From assembly GCF_900187565.1 (NCBI RefSeq), contig NZ_FYED01000005.1, forward strand, positions 1-64,000: a stretch of DNA of 64,000 bases, in the 5' to 3' direction. The notes beneath the pieces are model-generated. The model worked only from the letters and a program-made list of their open reading frames with translations, searched no databases and had not been told where the DNA came from. The first letter of the stretch is position 1. Each line of letters begins with the position of its first letter. The translations under genes and the position numbers were made by a program. This document shows positions 1 to 9,438 of the stretch, piece after piece. This DNA is from Pseudomonas sp. Irchel 3A7 (GTDB lineage: Bacteria > Pseudomonadota > Gammaproteobacteria > Pseudomonadales > Pseudomonadaceae).

Positions 1-2
1 GA

Positions 3-95
3 GGCAAGAGCGCGAAAGTCGCGCTCATCGCCTGCATGCGGGTACTGCTGATCAGGCTGAATGCCATGCTGAGAGACGGCACCGAATGGCGGTGA
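3..95 (+). pseudogene. IS110-family transposase, C-terminal end (cut by window edge)
   Basis: Frame 3 from the window edge reads about 30 residues ending in TGA and contains ACMRVLLIRLNAMLRDGT. This matches, from memory, the C-terminal tail of IS110-family (DEDD plus serine) transposases. Only the tail is visible, so intactness cannot be judged. The bases after the stop run straight into a REP palindrome, and IS110 elements of Pseudomonas are known to insert in REP sequences. The right end of the element should lie between the stop and the REP half-site near 119. Confidence 0.6.
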
Positions 96-118
96 CGAAT
101 GGCAGGGTGAAGACAGTT

Positions 119-182
119 GCTCCCACATGGGTTTTGTGAACGCCCAAGATCCCTGTGGGAGCTGGCTTGCCAGCGATGGCGT
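119..182. repeat. REP element, left arm truncated
   Basis: A complete palindrome at 152-182 (GTGGGAGCTGGCTTGCCAGC type) is paired with only part of its inverted partner (GCTCCCACATGGG at 119-131). The missing part of the partner lies on the transposase side, as expected if an IS110-type element inserted inside a REP doublet. Confidence 0.7.
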
Positions 183-207
183 CAGCCCGGGCGACAGAAA
201 ATCCCGA

Positions 208-1029
208 TCAACGCGCAGGAATCACCAACTCCCGCAGTCCACTGGCATGCTCAATCAATTCGCCGGGCAACTTCAGCCGCTGATCATCCAGGTACCGATA
301 ATCCTGGCGCGCCGCCGTCAACCGGCTCAGGTCCAGTTCCACCGCAAACCGCCCCTCCTCGCGCCCGGCCTCGAACAACAGCGTGCCCAGCGGATCCACC
401 AGCGCACTGCCGCCGGCAAACAGCAAACCGCCGTCACCCTCTTCCACCCGGTTGACCATCAGCGCAAACGCCTGGTTTTCCTGGGCGCGGGCCATGATTG
501 CGGTGCGGTGGGTCGGGCCGTAGGGGTCCATGTTGCCGTTGGTCACCAGCAGCAACTCGGCACCCAGTTGCGCCAGGGCGCGGGCGGTTTCCGGGAATTC
601 GATGTCGTAGCAAATCAGCAGGCCGACACGCACGCCGTTCCACAGGCAAGTGGCGTAGCGATCGCCCGCTTCAAAGACGCCGCGATCCGACGCCCACAGG
701 TGGGTCTTGCGATACTTCAGCGCTATGCCTTCGGGGGTGATCAGCAGCGTGGTGTTATAGAAACGGCCGCTGTCGTTCTCGGCAGTACCGATGACCACGG
801 CGATGTTGCGTTCACGGGCGGCGGTGACAATCGCGCTGACGGTCGGGCCGTTCAGCGGTTCGGCGACCTCGGCCACGGACTCGGCCGACGGGAACCCCAT
901 CAAGTGGCTTTCCGGAAACATGATCAGCTGCGTATCGGCAGCGCAGGCATTGATGGCCGCCAGGGAGCGTTCGAGGTTGTAAGCCGTGTCGTTGTCACGG
1001 CCCGCCAATTGGGCGAGTTCGACTTTCAT
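208..1029 (-). CDS. Carbon-nitrogen hydrolase (nitrilase superfamily)
   Basis: This 273-residue protein has the nitrilase-fold Glu-Lys-Cys triad: Glu40 in MFPESH, Lys108 in YRKTHL and Cys140 in LLICYDIEFPE. Members hydrolyse amides or nitriles in the cytoplasm; length and motifs suggest an aliphatic amidase or omega-amidase-like enzyme, but the substrate cannot be read from sequence. It is divergent from a LuxR-type regulator starting 119 bases away, so that regulator may control it (inference). The start at 1029 fits the usual N-terminal beta strand of the family. No signal peptide is seen. Confidence 0.88.
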   Translation of the reverse strand: MKVELAQLAGRDNDTAYNLERSLAAINACAADTQLIMFPESHLMGFPSAESVAEVAEPLNGPTVSAIVTAARERNIAVVIGTAENDSGRFYNTTLLITPEGIALKYRKTHLWASDRGVFEAGDRYATCLWNGVRVGLLICYDIEFPETARALAQLGAELLLVTNGNMDPYGPTHRTAIMARAQENQAFALMVNRVEEGDGGLLFAGGSALVDPLGTLLFEAGREEGRFAVELDLSRLTAARQDYRYLDDQRLKLPGELIEHASGLRELVIPAR

Positions 1030-1148
1030 GGGTAGTCCTTGTTCTGAACGCCGGAAAGATTGCCCGGTCGCTGTCTGTGCGCCAGTATGCGCAGCAAGCG
1101 GGCGGCCCGGAAATCACGCCGCTGGGGTAACACGATAGGGGTAGATGC

Positions 1149-1949
1149 ATGACACTCTCGTTGGACGACATCGCCTGGCACCGTTCGGTGGGGCAACTGA
1201 TCGACGCCCTGGACAAGCCCAACTTCTGGACGCAGCTTGTCCGATTGCTGGATCAATATGTGCCCTGCGACAGTTGGGTTGCGTTGCTGTTCAGCGCCGA
1301 CCAGCACCCGCAAGTGTTCGCCGAATGCCCGGGCATCGACGGCAGCCCCGATCAGTTGTTCCAGGATTACCTGCGCGGGCTGTACCTGCTCGATCCGTTC
1401 TACATCGCCTGCCGCGAGCAGTCGCGCACGGGTTTGTATCGTTTATCGGAAGTGGCGCCGGAGCATTTCGAACTCACCGAGTACTATCAACGATACTTTC
1501 GTGTGAATGTCGTGGCCGACGAAATCCAGTTTAATTGCCAGCTCGAAGGCGACCGCACGCTGTGCCTGTCCCTGGGCAGCAAGCAGCGTTTCAGCGCGCA
1601 GCAGATTGCCTTGCTGTCGCTGATTGCGCCGTGGGTGCTGGGCCTGCTGCGCCAGCGCCTGCCGTACGAGATCAACGAAGTCGTGGCCCTGGCGCCTGCG
1701 CCGGTACAAGGCGATTGGCGGGTACAGCTGGAAGCCTCGGTACAACAACTCAAGGGCGCGCAATTGACTGCCCGGGAGCTGGATGTCGGGCGCCTGATGC
1801 TCAGTGGCTGCTCCAGCAAGGAAATCGCCCGCAAACTGGAAATCTCGATAGAAACCGTGAAAGTCCATAAGAAACACATGTACAGCAAGCTGGGGATCAA
1901 GTCCCAGTCCGAGCTGTTTTCGATTTTTCTCCAGGCACAAAATGCCTGA
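1149..1949 (+). CDS. LuxR-family transcriptional regulator
   Basis: This 266-residue protein has a C-terminal LuxR/FixJ-type helix-turn-helix at about residues 198-262 (LTARELDVGRLMLSG, then EISIETVKVHKKHMYSKLGI). The N-terminal 180 residues form a sensory domain that I do not recognise as a receiver: there is no clear phospho-acceptor Asp pattern. It is not clearly an acyl-homoserine-lactone domain either. It is transcribed away from the nitrilase-family gene across a 119-base shared promoter region, which suggests local control. The ligand is unknown. A REP doublet follows the stop. Confidence 0.88.
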   Translation: MTLSLDDIAWHRSVGQLIDALDKPNFWTQLVRLLDQYVPCDSWVALLFSADQHPQVFAECPGIDGSPDQLFQDYLRGLYLLDPFYIACREQSRTGLYRLSEVAPEHFELTEYYQRYFRVNVVADEIQFNCQLEGDRTLCLSLGSKQRFSAQQIALLSLIAPWVLGLLRQRLPYEINEVVALAPAPVQGDWRVQLEASVQQLKGAQLTARELDVGRLMLSGCSSKEIARKLEISIETVKVHKKHMYSKLGIKSQSELFSIFLQAQNA

Positions 1950-1978
1950 AATCCTGGGGGAATGATCTTTGCTTTTTA

Positions 1979-2069
1979 CTGTGGGAGCGGGCTTGCCCGC
2001 GATAGCGACCTTTCAGCAATAAATTATTCGACTGACACCACGCCATCGCGGGCAAGCCCGCTCCCACAG
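1979..2069. repeat. REP doublet (GCGGGCTTGCCCGC type)
   Basis: Two inverted copies of TGTGGGAGCGGGCTTGCCCG are separated by about 40 bases, between the LuxR gene and the next gene. This is a different core sequence from most REPs in the window. Confidence 0.85.
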
Positions 2070-2115
2070 GGATCTCCATGCCCCCTGCAACCGAGTCCGA
2101 ACCCAAGGAAACCGT

Positions 2116-3735
2116 ATGAGCCTGTCACTCCTGAGCCGCTACGCCTTCTTTGCCGTCTGCGTGATATTCACCCTCGCCAGCCTGCCTTTCCTCGAACACG
2201 ACTGGCTCTGGCCTTTCACCGCCATCACCGGCGTGCTCAGCCTGATCGGCATAGGCGACTTGCTGCAAAGCCCCCACGCGGTACGGCGCAACTACCCGAT
2301 CCTCGGCAACATCCGCTACCTGGTTGAAGGCATTCGCCCGGAAATCCGCCAGTACCTGCTCGAGTCGGATAGCGATGCCCTGCCCTTTTCCCGCGCCCAG
2401 CGTTCGCTGGTCTATTCCCGAGCCAAGAATGAAAGCGCCGACAAGCCCTTCGGTACCTTGATCGATGTCTACCAGTCGGGCTTCGAATTCATCGGCCACT
2501 CCATGCGCCCGGCGCCCTTGAGTGACACCAGCGGTTTCCGGGTCACGGTCGGCGGCCCGCAATGCACCCAGCCGTACTCCGCCTCGGTGTTCAACATCTC
2601 CGCCATGAGCTTTGGCTCGCTCAGCGCCAACGCCATCCGTGCGTTGAACCAGGGCGCCAAACTCGGCAACTTCGCCCACGACACCGGCGAAGGCAGCATC
2701 AGCCCCTATCACCGCGAACACGGTGGCGACCTGACGTGGGAACTGGGCAGCGGCTATTTCGGCTGTCGCACCGCCGACGGCCGCTTCGACCCGGAACGCT
2801 TCGCGGCACAGGCGCGAACCCCGCAAGTGCGAATGATCGAAATCAAGATGAGCCAGGGTGCCAAGCCTGGTCATGGCGGGATCCTGCCCAAGCACAAGGT
2901 CACCCAGGAAATCGCCGACACACGTGGCATCAACATGGGCGAAGACTGCATTTCTCCGTCGCGGCACAGCGCGTTTTCCACGCCGATCGAGATGATGCAT
3001 TTCATCCAGCAGCTGCGTGAGTTGTCCGGCGGTAAACCGGTAGGCTTCAAGTTCTGCCTCGGTCATCCGTGGGAGTTCATGGGCATCGCCAAGGCCATGC
3101 TGGAAACCGGCATCCTCCCGGACTTCATCGTGATCGACGGCAAGGAAGGCGGCACCGGTGCCGCCCCCGTGGAGTTTACCGACCACATCGGCGTGCCGAT
3201 GCGCGAAGGGTTGCTGTTCGTGCACAACACCCTGGTGGGCCTGAACCTGCGGGACAAAATCAAACTCGGCGCCAGCGGCAAGATCGTCAGCGCCTTCGAC
3301 ATCGCCAGCGTCCTGGCCATCGGTGCCGACTGGGCCAACTCGGCGCGCGGCTTCATGTTCGCCATCGGTTGCATCCAGTCGCAGAGCTGCCACACCAACA
3401 AATGCCCGACCGGCGTCGCCACCCAGGACACCCTGCGCCAGCGCGCGCTGGTGGTGCCGGACAAGGCCCAGCGCGTCTACAACTTCCACCGCAACACCCT
3501 CAAGGGCCTGGCGGAAATGCTGGCGGCCGCCGGCCTTGAACACCCCTCTCAGTTATCGGCCAAGCACCTGGTGCGGCGCATGTCGGCAACCGAGATCAAA
3601 CTGTTCTCGCAGTTGCACGTGTTCCTCAAGCCTGGGGAGTTGCTGACCGGGGAAGTGAATGGCGAGTTCTACTCGCGGATGTGGCAGATGGCGCGGGCGG
3701 ACAGTTTCGAGCCAAACGAAGTGGTCGCCGCCTGA
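2116..3735 (+). CDS. FMN-binding glutamate synthase family protein, membrane-anchored
   Basis: This 539-residue protein matches the FMN/synthase domain of the glutamate synthase large subunit (GltB domain 2) without the glutamine amidotransferase or GXGXG domains. Residues 4-50 contain two hydrophobic stretches that probably anchor it to the inner membrane. The catalytic body has the typical SQGAKPGHGG and DGKEGGTGAAP segments. A 3Fe-4S ligand set is visible as Cys419, Cys425 and Cys430 (CIQSQSCHTNKCPTG). The family is widespread but its substrate is not established; it lacks the ammonia-producing half needed for normal glutamate synthase activity. It stands alone, flanked by an upstream REP and a convergent operon. 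Confidence 0.9.
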   Translation: MSLSLLSRYAFFAVCVIFTLASLPFLEHDWLWPFTAITGVLSLIGIGDLLQSPHAVRRNYPILGNIRYLVEGIRPEIRQYLLESDSDALPFSRAQRSLVYSRAKNESADKPFGTLIDVYQSGFEFIGHSMRPAPLSDTSGFRVTVGGPQCTQPYSASVFNISAMSFGSLSANAIRALNQGAKLGNFAHDTGEGSISPYHREHGGDLTWELGSGYFGCRTADGRFDPERFAAQARTPQVRMIEIKMSQGAKPGHGGILPKHKVTQEIADTRGINMGEDCISPSRHSAFSTPIEMMHFIQQLRELSGGKPVGFKFCLGHPWEFMGIAKAMLETGILPDFIVIDGKEGGTGAAPVEFTDHIGVPMREGLLFVHNTLVGLNLRDKIKLGASGKIVSAFDIASVLAIGADWANSARGFMFAIGCIQSQSCHTNKCPTGVATQDTLRQRALVVPDKAQRVYNFHRNTLKGLAEMLAAAGLEHPSQLSAKHLVRRMSATEIKLFSQLHVFLKPGELLTGEVNGEFYSRMWQMARADSFEPNEVVAA

Positions 3736-3759
3736 CGCTGACGGCCCCGGCCAGCCGCT

Positions 3760-5268
3760 TCACCAACGAAGCGATTTGATCGGGGCCGGTTCTTTCATGA
3801 CGATGAAACCGTAATCACCCAGCAAGTAAATCCGGTAGTAAGGGCTCTCCACCACCGGTGAAAAGTTCTGATAACCCACCCGCGTTGCATTGCGCCGCTC
3901 CCGCTCCGCGACCACGTTGGTGATGCCTACCTTGGGCAGGTTTTCCGCCAGCATGTAGAAGTCGATGTTCAGCAGATAGTGCAGTACCGGCAGCTGCTTG
4001 AACGAACCGGCGGCCCCCAGCAACCAGTAATCGGAATAGGTCACTGACATGTAAATACGCTTGGCTTCGCGCAAGGCGCGATGGTTGCTGATATCGCGCT
4101 CAAGGCTGAAGAGCGCGCTGTTGGCGAAGGTCTTCTGCACCGTCAGTACCCGACCGTAGGCAAACGACAACGACAGCATCGCCAACAGCGGCACCAGCAA
4201 CAGCAGCGGCAATCGTTCATGCACTGACGCCATCGCCAGATGGCTCAAATAGAACAGCAGCACCAGCAGCACCGCAAATCCCATCAGGGTCCGGGCGCCC
4301 TCGTTGAAGTCGCGAAAGATCAACGCCACACCCGACACCAACAGCAACACCAGCGGTACTGTCAGCACGCACAGCAGGCCGATCGACAACCGCTTCGGCA
4401 CGCTCTCCTTGCGCCCCACGATGTTCTTTCCCAACAGAGCTGCCCCGGCAATGGCGCAAAACAGCAACACGGCGAACACCCAGATAAATCCGCCATGTAA
4501 CAGCAGCATGACTTTTTCCAGCACCCGGCCGATATTGATATCGATTTGCAGCAGGGGCTGCGCCGACCAGTTGAGTAGCAACGTACGATTCTGGCCCAGG
4601 AACGGATAGGCCGTGGCGCAGTAAATCAGCCACCCCAACAGCACCTGGGCAAGCTTCCAGCCGATCAAGGCGCCCCACTCAGGCCAGGGCATTTTTTCCT
4701 CGGCAGCCCTGAGCAGCTCCAGACAGCACAGCCCGAGAAACACATTCAGACTGATCTGATACAGCCCCAGTGCCAGCGCAATCAGAAACGAAGGCACCAG
4801 CCATTGCATGTTGCGCGAAGGATGGCGAAACGTAATGGCGTAGATCACCGCCACCAGGCTCAAAGCCATGGGCGCGCCGTCGTATTGGTAGGACAGGTTC
4901 TGCAGGAGGAACGGGTTGTACCAGAGCGGCAACAGCACCAGGCAACAAGCGATGGTCGGCTGACGAAAATAATGAAACGTCAGGCTGGTCAGTGCCGAGG
5001 ACATGGCCACGATGGCGATCAACAACGGCAACGGAAAGATATTCGGTGCCGCATCGGTGAAGGTCAGCGCGTTGTAGAACAACTGGGTGAACAACCGCCC
5101 CTGCTCCGCCCAGGCCATGCCGGCCGAGAGCGAACGCCAGTTGTCATCGATGTAGGGATAATCCGCGAGGATCAGCGGCACGACATACACAAAGGTCGCC
5201 AGCAGAAAAAACAGCCAGGCTTGGCGACGCCCCATCTCCTTGACGAAAAAATCGCTGAACCTGCCCAT
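3760..5268 (-). CDS. GtrII-like glucosyltransferase, polytopic membrane protein
   Basis: About 502 residues from the ATG at 5268, with roughly 11-12 hydrophobic segments. It resembles the glucosyl transferase GtrII family, which moves glucose from undecaprenyl-phosphate-glucose onto O-antigen at the periplasmic face of the inner membrane. An acidic pair follows the first membrane segment (DYPYIDDNW), as is common in this GT-C fold. It is the last gene of gtrA-gtrB-gtrII and starts one base after the gtrB stop, so translation is probably coupled; an upstream in-frame start would overlap gtrB. The polysaccharide acceptor is not determinable here. Confidence 0.82.
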   Translation of the reverse strand: MGRFSDFFVKEMGRRQAWLFFLLATFVYVVPLILADYPYIDDNWRSLSAGMAWAEQGRLFTQLFYNALTFTDAAPNIFPLPLLIAIVAMSSALTSLTFHYFRQPTIACCLVLLPLWYNPFLLQNLSYQYDGAPMALSLVAVIYAITFRHPSRNMQWLVPSFLIALALGLYQISLNVFLGLCCLELLRAAEEKMPWPEWGALIGWKLAQVLLGWLIYCATAYPFLGQNRTLLLNWSAQPLLQIDINIGRVLEKVMLLLHGGFIWVFAVLLFCAIAGAALLGKNIVGRKESVPKRLSIGLLCVLTVPLVLLLVSGVALIFRDFNEGARTLMGFAVLLVLLFYLSHLAMASVHERLPLLLLVPLLAMLSLSFAYGRVLTVQKTFANSALFSLERDISNHRALREAKRIYMSVTYSDYWLLGAAGSFKQLPVLHYLLNIDFYMLAENLPKVGITNVVAERERRNATRVGYQNFSPVVESPYYRIYLLGDYGFIVMKEPAPIKSLRW

Positions 5269-5269
5269 A

Positions 5270-6211
5270 CTAAGGCTCACGCCGCGGTTTGCCGCCGACA
5301 ATGTCTTTGACCACATAGCGCGGCCGGTGCTTGGCCTCTATGTAGATCCGCCCGATGTACTCCCCCAGGATGCCGATCCCGATCAGTTGCACGCCGCCGA
5401 GAAACAGAATGGCGGTCATCAATGAGGGGTAACCGGGCACGCTGTTGTCGTTGAAAATTTTGTCCAGCACCATGTACACCGCATACAGCACGGCGAAGAT
5501 CGAAATCCCGCCACCGACGTAGGTCCACAAACGCAACGGCACGGTGCTGAATGACGTCACGCCCTCCAGCGCCAGGTTCCACAGTTTCCAGCCATTGAAC
5601 TTGCTTTTCCCCGTCACGCGCGGGGCTCGCTCGTACTCCACCACCACCGTGTTGAACCCGGCCCAGGACAGCACGCCTTTCATGAACAATTGATGCTCGG
5701 GCAGGGTACGGATCACATCGACCACCTTGCGGTCCATCAGGCGGAAGTCCCCGACGTTCTCTTCGATCCGGGTGTACGAAATGCGATTCAACAGGTGGTA
5801 AAACAACGACGCGCTGTGGCGTTTCAGATAGCTGTCGGCATGACGATCCTTGCGTTTGGCCAATACCACATCCGCACCGTTGCGCCATTGTTCGATCAGT
5901 CGCGGGATCACGCTGATCGGGTCCTGCAGGTCGACATCCATCGGAATCACCGCGTCGCCGGTGGCGTACTCCAGACCGGCAAACAGCGCCGGCTCCTTGC
6001 CGAAGTTGCGGGAAAAATTGATCAGCATGACCTGATCGTCCGCTTGCGCCAGGGCCGTGGCGCGCTCTGCCGTCAGGTCGGTGCTGCCGTCGTTGATGAA
6101 GACGATTTCCACGTCGCCATCGTCGAGTTTCAGCTCTCGCCGCACGGCCTGATAAAACACATCGATCGCCTGTTCTTCGTTGAACACCGGAACGATGAGC
6201 GAGATCTTCAT
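5270..6211 (-). CDS. gtrB: Bactoprenol glucosyltransferase GtrB (GT2 family)
   Basis: A 313-residue GT-A glycosyltransferase. The N-terminal catalytic domain carries VPVFNEE near residue 7, FINDGSTD near 38 and the metal-binding MDVDLQDP near 91. Two C-terminal membrane helices (about 230-252 and 265-290) hold it to the inner membrane. By family knowledge it transfers glucose from UDP-glucose to undecaprenyl phosphate on the cytoplasmic side. Its start overlaps the end of gtrA by four bases and its stop touches gtrII, a tight three-gene operon for side-chain glucosylation of a surface polysaccharide. Confidence 0.9.
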   Translation of the reverse strand: MKISLIVPVFNEEQAIDVFYQAVRRELKLDDGDVEIVFINDGSTDLTAERATALAQADDQVMLINFSRNFGKEPALFAGLEYATGDAVIPMDVDLQDPISVIPRLIEQWRNGADVVLAKRKDRHADSYLKRHSASLFYHLLNRISYTRIEENVGDFRLMDRKVVDVIRTLPEHQLFMKGVLSWAGFNTVVVEYERAPRVTGKSKFNGWKLWNLALEGVTSFSTVPLRLWTYVGGGISIFAVLYAVYMVLDKIFNDNSVPGYPSLMTAILFLGGVQLIGIGILGEYIGRIYIEAKHRPRYVVKDIVGGKPRREP

Positions 6212-6582
6212 GTATTACGCTCGCGAAAGACCACGTACTTGGAAAACAGGAAACCCAATACCAGGCTCAACGCCGAAAACAACGCCACGGTCAGCAAACC
6301 GTGCAACCGCCACAAGTCACCGGCATGGCCGACGCCATAGCTCAACGCCCCCATCGCTGCCATGAACAACAGATAGCCGCCGACCGACGCCTTGCTGTCA
6401 AAGGTGTAGAGCGCATTCATGTAGAAGGAAAACGAGGCGGCAACGCAAAACGCCGCCAGATTGCTGACAGCCTGTCGCAGGCCTGCTGCGACGCTCAGCA
6501 GGAAAAAGATCTGCCAGTGAATAAGGGTGTTGGCAACCCCGATCACCGTGTAACTGGAAAAGCCCCTCCACAACCGCCTCAT
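6208..6582 (-). CDS. gtrA: GtrA-like flippase
   Basis: About 124 residues from the ATG at 6582 ([15 protein letters not shown]), with four hydrophobic segments. GtrA proteins are thought to flip undecaprenyl-phosphate-glucose across the inner membrane for the GtrII enzyme. An upstream ATG at 6666 would add 28 polar residues unlike the family, so the shorter start is preferred. The stop overlaps the gtrB start. It is the first gene of the operon, so the promoter should lie between 6583 and 6828, a region shared with the divergent OpgC-like gene. Confidence 0.85.
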   Translation of the reverse strand: MRRLWRGFSSYTVIGVANTLIHWQIFFLLSVAAGLRQAVSNLAAFCVAASFSFYMNALYTFDSKASVGGYLLFMAAMGALSYGVGHAGDLWRLHGLLTVALFSALSLVLGFLFSKYVVFRERNT

Positions 6583-6828
6583 ACTGACAATCCTGTGCTG
6601 GACGACGTTGTACTTCCCCATAAGTATTTGAGCTCGTCTGCTGTCAGAAATCGCAGGCATGAGCACCTTTCAGACCAGCGGTTAAACGCCCCGTCAACAT
6701 CCCGTAATACCCCGCCTTTGCAATTGCCGGCGAATCGGGCCACCCTGCGCGCCGCCGATGTGCGGCGGGCAACCGTGCGCGCCTCCGGCTACTCCTTTTG
6801 TTCAACACCTGTTTACGAGCTTGCCGTC

Positions 6829-7953
6829 ATGACGATAGCGCGCGATCACCGGATCGATTTTTTTCGCGGCCTGGCACTGATCTTCATTTTCTGGGATCAC
6901 GTGCCCCACAACCCTTTGGGCCAGATCACCCTGCGCAACTTCGGCTTCAGCGATGCCGCCGAAGTCTTCGTGTTCCTGGCCGGCTATGCCGCCGTGCTGG
7001 CCTACGGCAAAGTACTGGCCCGGGAAGGCTTTCTGATCGCCTGTGTGAAAATCCTGCGGCGTGCCTGGGTGCTCTATGTGGTGCACATCTTCCTGCTGGC
7101 GATGCTGATGGGCATCGTGTTCTTCGCCAACAGCCATGTGGAAACCCGCGACCTGGTAGAGGAAATGGGCATGCACCACTTCATCAGCGACCCTCAGCAG
7201 GCGTTGATCGATGAACTCTTGCTGCGCTTCAAGCCGAACCTGATGGACCCGTTGCCGCTGTACATCGTGCTGCTGGCCGGGTTGCCACTGGCGTTGCCGA
7301 TGCTGGTGCGCAAGCCTTGGGTGGTGGTGGCCATGTCGCTGGCGGTGTACCTGATGGTGCCGCTGTTCGGCTGGAACCTGGCTGCGATCAAGGATGGCGT
7401 GTGGTACTTCAACCCGGTCGCCTGGCAGCTGCTGTTTGTGTTGGGCGGTGCCGCCGCGATTCGTGCCCAGCGCCCACGCCTGCCTGACACTCGATCGTTA
7501 CTGCGCCAGCCATTATTCATGACCGCGGCGGTGTACGTCGTCGTTGCCGGGGTGTTGACCGTTGCGTGGCGCTGGCCGCAGATTCACGACGCGCTGATGC
7601 CGGCCAGCCTGAGCAATCTGCTGTACCCGATCAGCAAGACCAACCTGTCGCCCGTGCGCCTGCTGCACTTCCTGGCGCTGGCCTACGTCACGGCGAAACT
7701 GCTGCCTGATACCGGCTGGACACAAACCTGGCTGGCACAGCAAAGCTGCCGCATGGGACGTTTTTCGCTGGAGATCTTCTGCCTGGGCGTATTGCTCGCG
7801 CCGCTGGCGGACATGCTCAACGCCCTGACCGACGACGCGTTTGCCATGCAGATCTTTACTGCGTTGGTGGGCGCCGGGTTGATGGCGTTGCTGGGGGCGT
7901 GGCTGGAGTTCAACAAGCGGTTGAATCGACCCTTGCAAAGCGCGCCCGCTTGA
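6829..7953 (+). CDS. OpgC-domain integral membrane acyltransferase
   Basis: A 374-residue polytopic protein with about ten hydrophobic segments, beginning with RIDFFRGLALIFIFWDH, the conserved N-terminal block of OpgC-like proteins. OpgC adds succinyl groups to osmoregulated periplasmic glucans, so this protein probably modifies a periplasmic glycan, though the acceptor is inferred. The open frame extends upstream to 6301, but the extra residues are antisense to gtrA and non-hydrophobic, so ATG 6829 is chosen. It is divergent from gtrA and convergent with the permease, with a hairpin between the two stop codons. Confidence 0.85.
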   Translation: MTIARDHRIDFFRGLALIFIFWDHVPHNPLGQITLRNFGFSDAAEVFVFLAGYAAVLAYGKVLAREGFLIACVKILRRAWVLYVVHIFLLAMLMGIVFFANSHVETRDLVEEMGMHHFISDPQQALIDELLLRFKPNLMDPLPLYIVLLAGLPLALPMLVRKPWVVVAMSLAVYLMVPLFGWNLAAIKDGVWYFNPVAWQLLFVLGGAAAIRAQRPRLPDTRSLLRQPLFMTAAVYVVVAGVLTVAWRWPQIHDALMPASLSNLLYPISKTNLSPVRLLHFLALAYVTAKLLPDTGWTQTWLAQQSCRMGRFSLEIFCLGVLLAPLADMLNALTDDAFAMQIFTALVGAGLMALLGAWLEFNKRLNRPLQSAPA

Positions 7954-7975
7954 TAGCAGTAAAATTTACAAACCT

Positions 7976-8003
7976 TTGTGGCGAGCAAGCTCGCTCGCCA
8001 CAA
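7976..8003. terminator. Convergent-gene hairpin (REP-like)
   Basis: A perfect 11-base stem (TTGTGGCGAGC / GCTCGCCACAA) with a six-base loop sits between the stops of the OpgC-like gene and the permease. It has no strong T-tract, so it may act as a bidirectional transcript end or simply be a single REP unit. Confidence 0.6.
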
Positions 8004-8016
8004 CAGCTCTTTCAAC

Positions 8017-9438
8017 CTACGAAGCCGAACGCACCGCACCCTGCGATGCATTGGTCGGCTGCAGCTTGAACACATAGAACAACACCGTCAGCAGCACCAG
8101 GAATGCCGGGCCGACATACAGCGCCACACGGGTATCCGGGAAGTACGCCATCAGGCCAACCACCAGCACCAGAAACGCCAACGCCAGATACGAGCTGAGC
8201 GGGTACAACCACATGCGGTATTTCAGGCCGGCGCGCTCACTGGCAGTCAAACCTTTGCGGAACTTGAGCTGGGCCAGCAGGATCATCACCCAGGTCCAGA
8301 TCGCCCCGAAGGTGGCAATCGCCGTCACCCAGACGAAGACTTTCTCAGGCACCAGATAGTTGAGCAACACGCCCAACAACAAGGCGCCGATCGACAGCAG
8401 CAACGCGCGACGCGGCACGCCGTTGCTCGAGGTTTTGGCGAAGCCTGCCGGGGCCTGGCCATTCTGCGCCAGGCTGTAGAGCATGCGCCCGGTGCTGAAG
8501 ATGCCACCGTTGCACGACGACAGCGCCGCGGTGATCACCACGAAATTGATAATGCCGGCGGCGGTCTTGATGCCAAGGCGCTCGAAGGTCATCACAAACG
8601 GACTGCCCTGGGTGCCGATTTCGTTCCACGGGTAGATCGACAGGATGACGAACAACGCACCGACGTAAAACAGAAGAATCCGCCAGAACACCGAGCCGAT
8701 CGCATTGGGAATGGTCTTCTGCGGGTTCTTCGCTTCACCGGCGGTCAGGCCGATCATCTCGACACCGAGGTAGGCGAACATGACCATTTGCAGGGACATC
8801 AACACGCCTTGCACGCCGTTGGGCATGAAGCCGCCGTGGGACCAGAGGTTGGAAATCCCCAACGCCACACCGTCGTTGCCGAAACCAAAGGCAATGATGC
8901 CGATACCGCCCAACACCATGGCAATGATGGTGACGATCTTGATCAGGGCGAACCAGAATTCGAACTCACCGAACGCCTTGACCGCGATCAGGTTGATCGA
9001 GCCCATGCTGACCAACGCGGCGAGCGCCCAGATCCAGCGCGGTACGTCGGGGAACCAGACGCCCATGTACACCGCCACGGCAGTGATCTCCGCGACACAG
9101 GTCACCAGCCACAAAAACCAGTAATTCCAACCCGTCAGGAAACCCGCCAGCGGGCCGAGATAGTCCTGGGCATAACGGCTGAACGATCCGGCAACCGGGT
9201 TGTGCACGGCCATCTCGCCAAGGGCGCGCATGATCACCAGGATCGCCAGACCACCGATGATGTAGGAGAGCATGATGGCCGGGCCAGCCATTTCAATGGC
9301 CTTGGCCGAACCGAGAAACAGACCGACACCGATACAGGCACCGAGCGCCATCAGGCGGATATGCCGTTCACCGAGTTCGCGTTTGAGCGGGCCGCCCTGA
9401 GCGGTCTCGCCCTGGGGCAAGTGATTGCCTGTTGGCAT
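8017..9438 (-). CDS. Amino-acid permease (APC superfamily, AAT type)
   Basis: A 473-residue protein with about 12 membrane segments. The first carries the substrate-backbone motif region IGVGLFLGSAKAI, followed by the cytoplasmic block GEMAVHNPVAGSFSRYA typical of the AroP/ProY/CycA/GabP group. It imports an amino acid by proton symport; the exact substrate cannot be assigned from sequence (proline, histidine or GABA permeases are the nearest types I recall). GAGG lies about ten bases before the ATG at 9438. It is monocistronic, with a long upstream region and no adjacent catabolic genes to indicate its substrate. Confidence 0.88.
   Translation of the reverse strand: MPTGNHLPQGETAQGGPLKRELGERHIRLMALGACIGVGLFLGSAKAIEMAGPAIMLSYIIGGLAILVIMRALGEMAVHNPVAGSFSRYAQDYLGPLAGFLTGWNYWFLWLVTCVAEITAVAVYMGVWFPDVPRWIWALAALVSMGSINLIAVKAFGEFEFWFALIKIVTIIAMVLGGIGIIAFGFGNDGVALGISNLWSHGGFMPNGVQGVLMSLQMVMFAYLGVEMIGLTAGEAKNPQKTIPNAIGSVFWRILLFYVGALFVILSIYPWNEIGTQGSPFVMTFERLGIKTAAGIINFVVITAALSSCNGGIFSTGRMLYSLAQNGQAPAGFAKTSSNGVPRRALLLSIGALLLGVLLNYLVPEKVFVWVTAIATFGAIWTWVMILLAQLKFRKGLTASERAGLKYRMWLYPLSSYLALAFLVLVVGLMAYFPDTRVALYVGPAFLVLLTVLFYVFKLQPTNASQGAVRSAS

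Noticed and set aside
127..1035. Long plus-strand open frame over the nitrilase gene
   Set aside because: It is antisense to a gene with full catalytic motifs, is Arg/Gln/His-rich and has no family resemblance; a shadow of GC-rich codon use.
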